Under the pieces are notes generated by a model that saw only the letters and a list, made by a program, of their open reading frames with translations, was not told where the DNA came from and searched no databases. This document shows, piece after piece, positions 1 through 6,824 of a stretch of DNA of 50,824 bases. The DNA is from Candidatus Heimdallarchaeota archaeon (GTDB lineage: Archaea; Asgardarchaeota; Heimdallarchaeia; JABLTI01), in assembly GCA_019056785.1 (NCBI GenBank), contig DXJV01000078.1, positions 1-50,824 of the forward strand. The letters run 5' to 3'. The translations under genes were made by a program, and so were the position numbers. Numbering within the stretch: position 1 is the stretch's first letter; every line of letters starts with the position of its first letter.

Positions 1-738
1 ACCCTCGAGGTCTAGGAAGGTTATTTTCTTTTCCGGCCACAGTGCCAGCAATTTTTCCGCCCAGTCATGCCAGTCTAGTTTCCTTTTCTTTTTTTCTTCC
101 GGCGGCATTTTTGTTATTTCATCTACTTTTTCCCCGAATCTTATGGCTGTTCTTATTCCGAATTTTTCGCTAATAGTAGCTTCTATTTTCAGTGCTTCTT
201 TTAACGTTGCCACTCCCTTCATTATTATTGCTTCGTCCAATCCCTGTTCTATTAGCCGGTAATATTTTCCTTCGCTTCTTTTTCTCGAGGTTATGCCTAC
301 TTTGATGATCGTTCCAAATCTTCCGATATAGACCAGGTGTTCCCCATAGCATCTTATTATGTTCTCCCTGTTCCCGCACGGGGGGTTTTCTTTACTACAT
401 TTTTTCCCATAAGGCTCTCCCGGTCCTTCGAAGATGCATCTTCTGGCTTTGTATGCTTCTTTGTTGTAGCATTCTATGCATACTGCTTCATAGCTCTCTC
501 GTGGTATTCTTTTCCCGCAACGCTCACAAAATTTCTCCCCTAGTTTCAGATAGACTTCTCCTTCTAGTGCTATGCTATAGCTTGTTCCATCGCCATTATC
601 GACTAATAGTAGCGGCTTGATCTTGTTCTCTGTCATTTTTAACCAGTAGCGTCTTATTATTTGCCTGGGATATTGGCATTGTTCTTCTATTGTAGTTCTC
701 AGGGTTCTGTTTTTTGTAGTGATAGTTATTAGGTTCAT
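1..738 (-). CDS. DUF2797-like zinc-binding protein, 3' end cut by window
   Basis: An open frame runs leftward from the ATG at 736-738 to base 1 without a stop (246 codons visible), so the C terminus lies outside the window. The start follows a purine-rich GGAGAGGAGA sequence. The N-terminal part is rich in paired cysteines (CERCGK near residue 71, then CIEC, and further Cys residues up to about 122), suggesting one or two zinc sites. It is followed by a segment of the type VYIGRFGTIIKVGITS, with an arginine-rich stretch and a QGLDEA sequence, which resembles the archaeal DUF2797 family. The biochemical role of that family is unknown. Identification rests on remembered motif similarity only; the coding status itself is clear from the long frame and codon use. 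Confidence 0.75.
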   Translation of the reverse strand, partial: MNLITITTKNRTLRTTIEEQCQYPRQIIRRYWLKMTENKIKPLLLVDNGDGTSYSIALEGEVYLKLGEKFCERCGKRIPRESYEAVCIECYNKEAYKARRCIFEGPGEPYGKKCSKENPPCGNRENIIRCYGEHLVYIGRFGTIIKVGITSRKRSEGKYYRLIEQGLDEAIIMKGVATLKEALKIEATISEKFGIRTAIRFGEKVDEITKMPPEEKKKRKLDWHDWAEKLLALWPEKKITFLDLEG

Positions 739-1087
739 TGCTGATCTCCTCTCCAAGTAATAAGAGTGTTTTTTAGAATATTTTAACAAATCATTCCCAG
801 AAAAGGTCTGTTCTTCTGTTCTTTTTTTCCTTTTTGTCTTTTCTTTGCCCTTAATTTTAGATTTTAATGCTGTAGGATTTTCATTTTCTTTTCTAAATAC
901 CACTAGTAAGGACTGTTTTGGTTGAGTTTTTTTCCTTATCCCCTCCCTTCACCAAAAAAACTCATTTCGTCCAATAACTTAGGTCTATTTTTTTATTCCA
1001 AAACCTTGCTTTTGGTTAATTGCGCTGGTAGTTTCTCTGAAGAAAGCCAATTTTTAGTTCTCTTACCTTCTTTTTTTCCTTCCACAA
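739..1087. other. Intergenic region, T-rich on the plus strand
   Basis: This 349-bp stretch holds no credible gene. Its plus strand is dominated by T and C tracts. On the minus strand an AT-rich TTAAAATATT element lies about 40 bp before the start of the DUF2797-like gene and could be its TATA box. The poly-T/poly-A runs near 905-960 may also mark transcript ends. Nothing else stands out. Confidence 0.5.
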
Positions 1088-2560
1088 TCAGGATTTAGCT
1101 GGTTGTTTTTCTACTTCTTTAAGCGCTCTGTACTCTTTTTCTTCGCTTTCTGCTGTTTCCCTTTTAGTTTCTTTCAGCTTCTTATCTGTGCTCAATTCAT
1201 AACCAACCATTACCATTAGAAAGGCTAATTCTATGATGGTTATGCTATTTGCAATTCTAAATAACCTAATGAAGTTGTCCAAATCATATTGTGTTCCCCA
1301 TAGGAGCCATGCTACTATTATTAAGAAGATCACTGAAGCGATCATTGTTAAACTAGGGATGATTACCATCCAGCTGTTTTTTTTCTTTTCTTTTTTCTCT
1401 TGCCATTCGCTGTAGCCTATGCCTAGTAGAAATGCTGCTATTGGTAATAGGTCTGTTAGTATCAGTGTAAATGGTTTTGCTTTTGTGTACCAGCTGGTTA
1501 TTCCTGGTATGGCGCTGTTTTTTATCAACCAGTTCCAAATGAGCCATATTCCTAATACTTTTAGCGGTATTATTATGCTGATAGTTATTATTGTCAAATA
1601 GTGTGAGTATTTTTGTTTCTCTCTTGCTTTCTCTTTTTTCAGCAGGCTATAGGCTATTATTGTTGTTCCAAAGGTGTATAGCGCTAATTGTGGCAGGTCG
1701 GATGCCGGCAGTATTCCTCTACTACTGACGACTAATTGTGAATTCTTGACCGTTGCTATTAACCAGATCATACTTGCACTTATCACTGCTGCGCCAATAA
1801 TTGTCATTACTTTTGCGCTTTCTTTTTGCATTTGTTTCTGTTCTAGGGTGCCTTCTGGTTCTGGTAGTTCTATTTCTTGTAGAATGAAGTAATAACCTAC
1901 AAGGTTTATTCCGGCAAAAAGTACACTCGCCCCCCAGAACATCTTAACTCCCAATGCATACTGGGCAACTTTTTGTAAGAGCGCTCTCCCAATTATCTCG
2001 AGTAGTAGGAGTAGCAAGTTTAACGCGGCAAGAACGATGATTGGGCTGTTTTTTCTTCCCTCTTTTTTTCGCAGTTTCATTATTGCCGGCGTCACTATTA
2101 TAGTGGCTATTAAAACACTACAAATTAATAATTGATTGGTTATTTTCCACATTCGTTTCTGAAAAACAGCTGTATATGCTTCCACCAATGCATAGTGGTC
2201 TTTAAATCCGTATAATACCAGATATCGATAGAACAAAGCTGCCGGGATGATTGCCACCACTATTGGGATTGTTATTAGTAGTATTTCGGTGATTTTTTCT
2301 TTTGTTTTTCTTTGCAAAGAAATTATCGCCCCCGGGATCAGCGATCCTCCTGCAACTATTAGTGCTATTAGCATAATCAAGTACCATACTTCATCCAGGT
2401 AGACTGCTTTTAAAGCAATAATAGCTGTCACAATTACTAATGTTACAAATATTGTAAAACTCGCAAAACTTACTGTTAGAAACGCTTGCGACAAGTGCTT
2501 CTTTTTTGCCCCTGTTAATTCTCTTATTGAACCATTCATTATTTTATCGACCCTATTCAT
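1088..2560 (-). CDS. Polytopic membrane protein of unknown function
   Basis: A 490-residue protein with about twelve hydrophobic stretches of 18-25 residues separated by short charged loops (for example KKEGRKN and EKKEKKKNS). A hydrophilic N terminus of about 25 residues precedes the first span and a Lys/Glu-rich tail of about 35 residues follows the last. I recognise no transporter signature. Topology suggests an integral membrane protein, possibly a carrier or a sensor. No Shine-Dalgarno sequence is evident before the ATG at 2560, and an in-frame ATG at 2539 is an alternative start. The gene stands alone, with long intergenic regions on both sides. Confidence 0.8.
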   Translation of the reverse strand: MNRVDKIMNGSIRELTGAKKKHLSQAFLTVSFASFTIFVTLVIVTAIIALKAVYLDEVWYLIMLIALIVAGGSLIPGAIISLQRKTKEKITEILLITIPIVVAIIPAALFYRYLVLYGFKDHYALVEAYTAVFQKRMWKITNQLLICSVLIATIIVTPAIMKLRKKEGRKNSPIIVLAALNLLLLLLEIIGRALLQKVAQYALGVKMFWGASVLFAGINLVGYYFILQEIELPEPEGTLEQKQMQKESAKVMTIIGAAVISASMIWLIATVKNSQLVVSSRGILPASDLPQLALYTFGTTIIAYSLLKKEKAREKQKYSHYLTIITISIIIPLKVLGIWLIWNWLIKNSAIPGITSWYTKAKPFTLILTDLLPIAAFLLGIGYSEWQEKKEKKKNSWMVIIPSLTMIASVIFLIIVAWLLWGTQYDLDNFIRLFRIANSITIIELAFLMVMVGYELSTDKKLKETKRETAESEEKEYRALKEVEKQPAKS

Positions 2561-2914
2561 AATTTTTGTTTGGAGTAAGATACAACTGTGGTTAACATTA
2601 GGTGTTGTTTTTATTTATACTCTCTCCAACAACTGTTTACCAAATAGTTTAGCTACTTATAACGATCGATTTTTGTTTTTTTTCTGCTTTTTTAGTCAAT
2701 TCATACCTCGAGATACAAGTTGAAACTTTCCTTGCTCTTCAGCTTCTTTTCCCTTCTTTCGATATCCTTTTCTCTTTTCATTTTCACGCAAAAAGTTAAA
2801 AATCGTTAAGAACTGCAAAATAGCCACGAATCTAGTGCTCCCTAAGGCCTCCTCGCCAGGTGACGCGAGGACCAGCACTTCGAGCATTCCCAATTTAAGG
2901 AGTGAATAACTAAA
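2561..2914. other. Divergent intergenic region with rpl14e leader
   Basis: 354 bp separate the membrane protein gene from rpl14e. The left part is AT-rich and may hold the promoter of the minus-strand gene. The right part contains an unusually GC-rich block (2834-2879) described separately as a structured leader. A minus-strand open frame at 2696-2893 crosses this block but has no start signal and looks accidental. Confidence 0.5.
2834..2905 (+). promoter_or_regulatory. Structured 5' leader of rpl14e with possible anti-Shine-Dalgarno
   Basis: AGTGCT at 2834-2839 pairs with AGCACT at 2874-2879, and inside it CCTCGC at 2851-2856 pairs with GCGAGG at 2865-2870 around an 8-nt loop. The sequence CCTCCT at 2848-2853 is complementary to the Shine-Dalgarno region AAGGAGTGA at 2897-2905 that serves rpl14e. 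The inner hairpin and the anti-Shine-Dalgarno pairing share bases, so they would exclude each other. This layout is seen in autoregulated ribosomal protein leaders, but regulation here is an inference. Confidence 0.4.
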
Positions 2915-3190
2915 ATGATTGATATTGGACGCATTGTCGTTAAAATTGCTGGAAGAGAAGCCTTACGAAAAGCAGTTGTTGTTGATATTATTGACAAGAA
3001 TTTCGTCTTAATCACCGGTCCCCCTACTTTGACTGGTATTAAGCGCCGCCGTGTCAACATCAAGCACATCGAGCCCACTTCGAAGAAGTTGGAGATCACT
3101 CGCAAAGCGACTGACGCTGATGTTCTTGCTGCGGCAAAAGCTGCTAATCTTGATGGCTTCATAAAGGAAAAAGTCAAGCTGAACGTTTAA
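2915..3190 (+). CDS. rpl14e: Large ribosomal subunit protein eL14 (L14e)
   Basis: 91 residues, the usual length of the archaeal protein. The KOW-type N-terminal part ([20 protein letters not shown]), the [17 protein letters not shown] segment and the [11 protein letters not shown] block match archaeal and eukaryotic eL14, a component of the large ribosomal subunit. The start follows AAGGAGTGA by 9 nt. The order rpl14e-cbf5 is common in archaea, which supports the call. The leader upstream is predicted to be structured. Confidence 0.93.
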   Translation: MIDIGRIVVKIAGREALRKAVVVDIIDKNFVLITGPPTLTGIKRRRVNIKHIEPTSKKLEITRKATDADVLAAAKAANLDGFIKEKVKLNV

Positions 3191-3251
3191 TCGTTTTGTC
3201 TTCTCATTTTTTCTTTTCTCTCCCCTTTTTTTAAGCAAAGATTTTATTTTT

Positions 3252-3259
3252 CTATATAC
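3252..3259 (+). promoter_or_regulatory. Probable TATA box for cbf5
   Basis: CTATATAC lies about 46 bp before the ATG at 3305. Transcription starting about 25 bp downstream would begin after the in-frame ATG at 3266, which supports the later start. The preceding T/C-rich run (3200-3235) probably ends rpl14e transcripts. Confidence 0.4.
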
Positions 3260-3304
3260 TGATGTATGTTAAGTTTTATCTTTCAGTTCCTCCATGGTGT
3301 CTTT

Positions 3305-4315
3305 ATGTCTCGAGAGCATCTCTTACCTTCAGAGCAAAAACGCTCGTTCATTGTTAAATCAGACGACTTTGAAATTACCTCCTACGGCAAGCGTCCTGAG
3401 GAGCGAACCGTCCCAGAGCTGCTTCGCCTTGGCGTTATTAATGTTGATAAACATCCTAACCCCACGAGTCAGGAAATTGTTGCCTATATCAAGAAGATTT
3501 TCGGTCTTACGAAGGCGGGCCATTCTGGTACCCTTGACCCTGCCGTTAGTGGCGTTCTCCCTGTTGCTCTCGAAGATGCCACGAAAATCACCAAGGCTTT
3601 GCTTACTGCCGGCAAAGAGTATGTCTGTATTATGCATTTGCATTCTGAAGCCAAAGCAAGTGCTATTAAGAAGGTCATGCAAGAATTCGTCGGTGAGATC
3701 TATCAGAAACCGCCTGTAAAGTCTAGTGTAAAGCGTGTCCTTCGTTCCCGGACGATTTACTATCTTGATGTTCTTGAGATCGACGGGCAAGATGTCCTCT
3801 TCCTTGTTGGGTGTGAAAAAGGAACATATATTCGCAAGCTCTGTCACGATATTGGTCTGGTGTTAGGTACCGGTGCCCATATGAAAGAGCTTCGCCGGAC
3901 AAAATCCGGTCCTTTTAAAGAAGATGAAACCCTTTCTTCTCTAACCCGTATTTATGATGCCTATGCCACTTATACGGAATCTGGCGACGAGACTGAGCTG
4001 CGTAAGGTTGTGCTCCCGATGGAGCGCGGATTAATTCATTTACCTAAGATTATCATTCGTGATAATGCCATTGGTGCTATTTGTCATGGTGCGAGTCTTG
4101 CTATTCCTGGTGTGTTAAAGCTTCATGATTCGATTGTGAAAGGCGACCTTGTCTTACTTGAGAGTCTGAAAGGAGAAGCTGTCGCCCTTGCTATTGCTGA
4201 GTTAAATGCCACCGAAATCGTTGCTGCCAGTCATGGTCTTGCCGCTCGAACAACTCGTGTGTTAATGGATCGGGCAGTATATCCGAAAGTGTGGAAGGAA
4301 TCGACCAAGCGATGA
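3305..4315 (+). CDS. cbf5: tRNA/rRNA pseudouridine synthase Cbf5 (dyskerin homologue)
   Basis: 336 residues from the ATG at 3305. It is the catalytic subunit of H/ACA ribonucleoprotein particles, converting uridine to pseudouridine in rRNA with Nop10, Gar1 and L7Ae; archaeal forms also act on tRNA U55. The TruB-type catalytic loop with the nucleophilic Asp is visible as GHSGTLDPAVSGVLP. The GTYIRKLCHDIG motif follows, and a PUA RNA-binding domain occupies roughly the last 90 residues. Length is typical. An in-frame ATG at 3266 would add 13 hydrophobic residues and lies too close to the predicted promoter. The stop overlaps the next ATG as ATGA, so the methyltransferase is probably translationally coupled. 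In several Crenarchaeota cbf5 itself has an mRNA intron; this copy is continuous. Confidence 0.95.
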   Translation: MSREHLLPSEQKRSFIVKSDDFEITSYGKRPEERTVPELLRLGVINVDKHPNPTSQEIVAYIKKIFGLTKAGHSGTLDPAVSGVLPVALEDATKITKALLTAGKEYVCIMHLHSEAKASAIKKVMQEFVGEIYQKPPVKSSVKRVLRSRTIYYLDVLEIDGQDVLFLVGCEKGTYIRKLCHDIGLVLGTGAHMKELRRTKSGPFKEDETLSSLTRIYDAYATYTESGDETELRKVVLPMERGLIHLPKIIIRDNAIGAICHGASLAIPGVLKLHDSIVKGDLVLLESLKGEAVALAIAELNATEIVAASHGLAARTTRVLMDRAVYPKVWKESTKR

Positions 4316-4917
4316 CCGGCCATTATTTCTCAGAACATCCTCAAAGCTCGGGTAAAACTGTCCTTCTCCGGACTTTTCAATTGGGCAATCATTTAACCTT
4401 CAACAGCCAATCTGGTGTTTTTAGCTGGCGAAAAATCGATAACGGGAGCGAGCTTCTTCTGAATAATCTTACCTTGCCTTCCAAGGGTACTGTTTTAGAC
4501 CTGGGTTGTGGCTATGGTTTTTTGGGCATTGCTCTTGCTAAAGCTTATCCTGAGCTTTTTTTCGTTTTAACAGACGTTAATGTTTTAGCTGTCAAACTTG
4601 CGAGAAGTAACTGCAAATTAAATGGCGTTACAAAAAATACTCGTGTTCTTCAAGGGAATCTCTATGAACCTGTTCGAGAGCAAAAGTTTGCTGCCATTAT
4701 TACCAATCCACCTTTAATGGCTGGTAAGAGTGTCTTGCAATCGTTCATCACCGGTGCAAAACAGCATCTCCTTCCCGGAGCGGCTCTTCAGCTTGTGGTT
4801 CCAAAAAAGAAAGGTTTGCTTTCCATTCAAAAAATGCTTGTTGCTGTTTTTGGTTCTTGGGAGCTTGTTGCTAAGGGTTCTGGTTTCCGGGTTCTCAAAG
4901 CAATTAATGATCAATGA
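4312..4917 (+). CDS. RsmC-like class I SAM-dependent methyltransferase
   Basis: 201 residues from the ATG that overlaps the cbf5 stop (ATGA). Motif I, VLDLGCGYGFLGIALA, binds S-adenosylmethionine. The NPPL tetrapeptide (in AIITNPPLMAG) is the signature of enzymes that methylate exocyclic amino groups of bases, as in RsmC-type rRNA guanine-N2 methyltransferases. Coupling with cbf5 fits a role in rRNA or tRNA modification. The exact substrate cannot be deduced. It is compact, lacking the inactive N-terminal duplicate of bacterial RsmC, as is normal for archaea. Confidence 0.85.
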   Translation: MTGHYFSEHPQSSGKTVLLRTFQLGNHLTFNSQSGVFSWRKIDNGSELLLNNLTLPSKGTVLDLGCGYGFLGIALAKAYPELFFVLTDVNVLAVKLARSNCKLNGVTKNTRVLQGNLYEPVREQKFAAIITNPPLMAGKSVLQSFITGAKQHLLPGAALQLVVPKKKGLLSIQKMLVAVFGSWELVAKGSGFRVLKAINDQ

Positions 4918-4924
4918 TATGGTC

Positions 4925-5001
4925 ATTTTTGTTACAAAAGTTTACTCCCTCACTCACGAGTCTCCCTCTCACAGATTTTTGTTACAAAACTTGACTCACG
5001 A
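4925..5001. repeat. Pair of palindromic direct repeats
   Basis: The 15-mer ATTTTTGTTACAAAA occurs at 4925-4939 and again at 4975-4989, exactly 50 bp apart. Its core TTTTGTTACAAAA is a perfect inverted repeat around a central T. Each copy is followed by ACTCACGA (4952-4959 and 4994-5001) at a different distance. The pair sits between the methyltransferase gene and the tRNA and could be a two-site operator, but no regulator is indicated. Confidence 0.55.
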
Positions 5002-5142
5002 CTAACTCTGTTGTTTAGTGCACCTCGAGTAAGAAAGTCTTGTAAAAGATTTGTTGTTGATTTTTATTCACAATTTTGCTTCTTCCTTTTCTTCTTCATT
5101 AAAAATCATTCTTAGCGGAAAACTAAAAAAAGGGTAATCCCG

Positions 5143-5154
5143 CAACATATGTTG
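5143..5154. promoter_or_regulatory. Perfect 12-bp palindrome before the tRNA gene
   Basis: CAACATATGTTG is fully self-complementary and ends 16 bp before the first base of the tRNA. It may overlap the promoter or bind a dimeric factor. Function is not shown by the sequence. Confidence 0.3.
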
Positions 5155-5185
5155 TTTATCTTCAACAACAGCTGAGGTGGCCTAG

Positions 5186-5218
5186 AAACCGAAACCTGTC
5201 TGGCTTTGGTTTGGGCAT
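5186..5218 (+). other. tRNA intron 1 (D-loop), 33 nt
   Basis: Inside the D loop lies a strong hairpin: AAACCGAAACC pairs with GGCTTTGGTTT around TGTCT with one mismatch. GCCT (5180-5183) pairs with GGGC (5213-5216) as the central helix and ATC at 5217-5219 forms one bulge. The other bulge (AG) is only 2 nt plus a paired A, a relaxed bulge-helix-bulge. Removal leaves TAGCCTGGTAG, the usual archaeal D-loop sequence, which supports the borders. Confidence 0.7.
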
Positions 5219-5241
5219 CCTGGTAGGGCGGTAGCCTGGAA

Positions 5242-5272
5242 ATTTGGTTTTCCTTAATTTCCACTACCGGTC
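5242..5272 (+). other. tRNA intron 2 (canonical position 37/38), 31 nt
   Basis: CTGG (5236-5239) pairs with CCGG (5267-5270) as the 4-bp central helix. The bulges are AAA (5240-5242) and TCA (5271-5273), and the anticodon stem forms the outer helix. Cleavage after the second base of each bulge gives the borders listed and an anticodon loop CTGGAAA. The inner helix is weak (TGG/CCA). Confidence 0.75.
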
Positions 5273-5470
5273 AGCTACTGTGCGTCAGCACGCGCGAGTT
5301 CAAATCTCGCCCTCAGCACCATTTCTTTTCTTTTTCTTTCCTGGTTCTTGTAGTTCTTCTTTGAATACTTTCGTTCTTCTCTTGTCTTTCTCTTTTAAAA
5401 AGAATGCAATTAGGTGTTTTTATAGAAAATTTCCTTACTAATTATGAGTATATAGTTTGAGTTGACAGCT

Positions 5471-5782
5471 ATGACTATTGATAGTAAAACCACCCCCAAA
5501 AGAGACTACAATAATGGTAATAAGAGCACTCGCGTTTGTGACATTGTGCATTTTTATAATAAGCAGCGTTCTAACAGTCTGCAAGTCTATGTTGAAGACC
5601 CCTATTTAAAGGATGGTCGCTGGCTCACCAGTGGCGCTATTCGAATGGTTCTCACGAAATACGGCGACCAGCAACAAGTTAATGCCATCAAATTGACCTT
5701 TGCTGAGGCAACCGAGCTGATTTTCCGTCTTCAAAAAGCTCTTTCTACTGCAATTGAGAAAGAATTCGCCTTACAGCAATAA
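5471..5782 (+). CDS. Small conserved-looking protein of unknown function
   Basis: 103 residues from the ATG at 5471; an in-frame TTG at 5462 would add three residues. A TATA-like GTATATAG (5448-5455) lies only about 20 bp upstream, so the transcript may be leaderless. The hydrophilic N terminus is followed by a region rich in beta-type residues (SLQVYVEDPYLKDGRWLTSG) and a C-terminal helix with a LIFRLQKAL pattern. There is no membrane span and no cysteine cluster. I do not recognise the family; the shape could suit a small nucleic-acid-binding protein, but that is a guess. Confidence 0.65.
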   Translation: MTIDSKTTPKRDYNNGNKSTRVCDIVHFYNKQRSNSLQVYVEDPYLKDGRWLTSGAIRMVLTKYGDQQQVNAIKLTFAEATELIFRLQKALSTAIEKEFALQQ

Positions 5783-5784
5783 TT

Positions 5785-5820
5785 ACCGTCCTTTTTTTTC
5801 TCTTTTCAGCTCTTTTTTTC
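5785..5820 (+). terminator. Poly-T termination region
   Basis: Two T-rich runs (5791-5798 and 5813-5819 approximately) follow the stop codon at once. Archaeal RNA polymerase terminates at such U tracts without needing a hairpin. Confidence 0.5.
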
Positions 5821-5912
5821 CATTAAATTGATGGAAAGAATAAAATAATCAAATTAGTTATCTTTTTCCAGAAATAATTAGTAATTCATTAATTTACAAG
5901 GATTTGGACATT

Positions 5913-6809
5913 GTGAGACGCTCGAATGGTGGTGTTATCTGGCTATTAATTGCTGGCGCGGCGCTAGCTTTTGGTTTTAATCAAGTAGTTGCTTATCTTT
6001 TACAGGTGAAATTTTTCATCCCTTCCTTTCTTCTCCTGGTATTAAGTGGGTATGTTGTTGCGCGTATTATTGGTCGTGTTGGCGGTGAATTTTCTGCCGG
6101 CGCGAAGCCTTATTCCATTCTCCTCGAAGGTTTTGTTTTCGGGTTAGCATTCGATCTTTTACGTATGCGGTATGATTGGATTATCAATATCTTCAAACAT
6201 ATTGCCCTTGGCACCTTTTTCATTCTCATTGCTCTTGCGTTTAAAAGCAATCTCGAGAAATATACGGACAAACATCCAAAAGATGGCCCGCATCTGGGGT
6301 TACTACGTGTTTCTCTTCTCTATATTTTTGCTGGCGTTTGCTTTGGTTTCACAATCAATAATTTAGTAGAAGCCTTTTTACAGGACCTTTATTTTATTGC
6401 TTTACTTCCCTTTCTTCTGACATTGGCCGTTCTTATTATGATCACCGCTAAGGCGGATTTTGACTTGCTTTCAGACAGGTCCGGCACCTGGCAACAACTT
6501 CTTGCTGGTGGTGCTCTTGGTGTGACCGTCGACCTTCTCCTCTTCAAAATTGTTACCTGGTGGGACCTTCTCAATGTCTTCGTTGTTTTTGCAATATTTG
6601 TGATTACTGCCTCTGTGATCCGTATGAAAGAAGCTACAGCAATCTCTTCAGAGGGAGTTGAACTTTCCCTCCCAGCGAAAAAGGGTAAGAAAAAGAAGAA
6701 GGTGGTAGGCACCATTGAACTGACAAAACGCCCCTCTTCCTCCACGAAGAAATACACTCGCCCTAAGAAGGAGCGTTCTTCGAAATATAAAACAAAGCAA
6801 TCCAAATGA
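5913..6809 (+). CDS. Membrane protein with basic cytoplasmic tail, unknown function
   Basis: 298 residues from the GTG at 5913, which stands 10 nt after AAGGA. A TTG at 5904 is in frame but only 1-2 nt from that Shine-Dalgarno sequence. About eight hydrophobic spans fill residues 8-235. The last 60 residues are highly basic, with KKGKKKKK and RPSSSTKKYTRPKKER stretches, and would sit in the cytoplasm. A polybasic tail could bind anionic lipids or nucleic acid. The next gene starts 15 bp downstream, so the two are probably co-transcribed. No family recognised. Confidence 0.75.
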   Translation: MRRSNGGVIWLLIAGAALAFGFNQVVAYLLQVKFFIPSFLLLVLSGYVVARIIGRVGGEFSAGAKPYSILLEGFVFGLAFDLLRMRYDWIINIFKHIALGTFFILIALAFKSNLEKYTDKHPKDGPHLGLLRVSLLYIFAGVCFGFTINNLVEAFLQDLYFIALLPFLLTLAVLIMITAKADFDLLSDRSGTWQQLLAGGALGVTVDLLLFKIVTWWDLLNVFVVFAIFVITASVIRMKEATAISSEGVELSLPAKKGKKKKKVVGTIELTKRPSSSTKKYTRPKKERSSKYKTKQSK

Positions 6810-6824
6810 GGGAGTGAAGAATCA

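Larger units (their letters stand above)
5171..5321 (+). tRNA. tRNA-Ser(GGA) with two introns, CCA encoded
   Basis: The acceptor strands GCTGAGG (5171-5177) and CCTCAGC (5311-5317) pair perfectly, followed by A73 and an encoded CCA. The T arm is GCGAG/CTCGC around TTCAAAT. The D stem is GCC/GGC and the anticodon stem is GTAGC (5231-5235)/GCTAC (5274-5278). A long variable arm with a GTGC/GCAC stem makes it a class II tRNA. The loop reads CTGGAA before the second intron, giving anticodon GGA. Removing 5186-5218 and 5242-5272 leaves 87 nt including CCA, normal for tRNA-Ser. The discriminator is A, whereas G73 is usual in tRNA-Ser, so charging identity deserves a check. The 14-kb region shows no other tRNA nearby. 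Confidence 0.85.

Noticed and set aside
2696..2893. 65-codon minus-strand frame before rpl14e
   Set aside because: Crosses the GC-rich leader, no start signal, no family-like sequence.
5244..5441. 65-codon frame across the tRNA
   Set aside because: Starts inside the second intron of the tRNA and reads through its T arm; not a gene.
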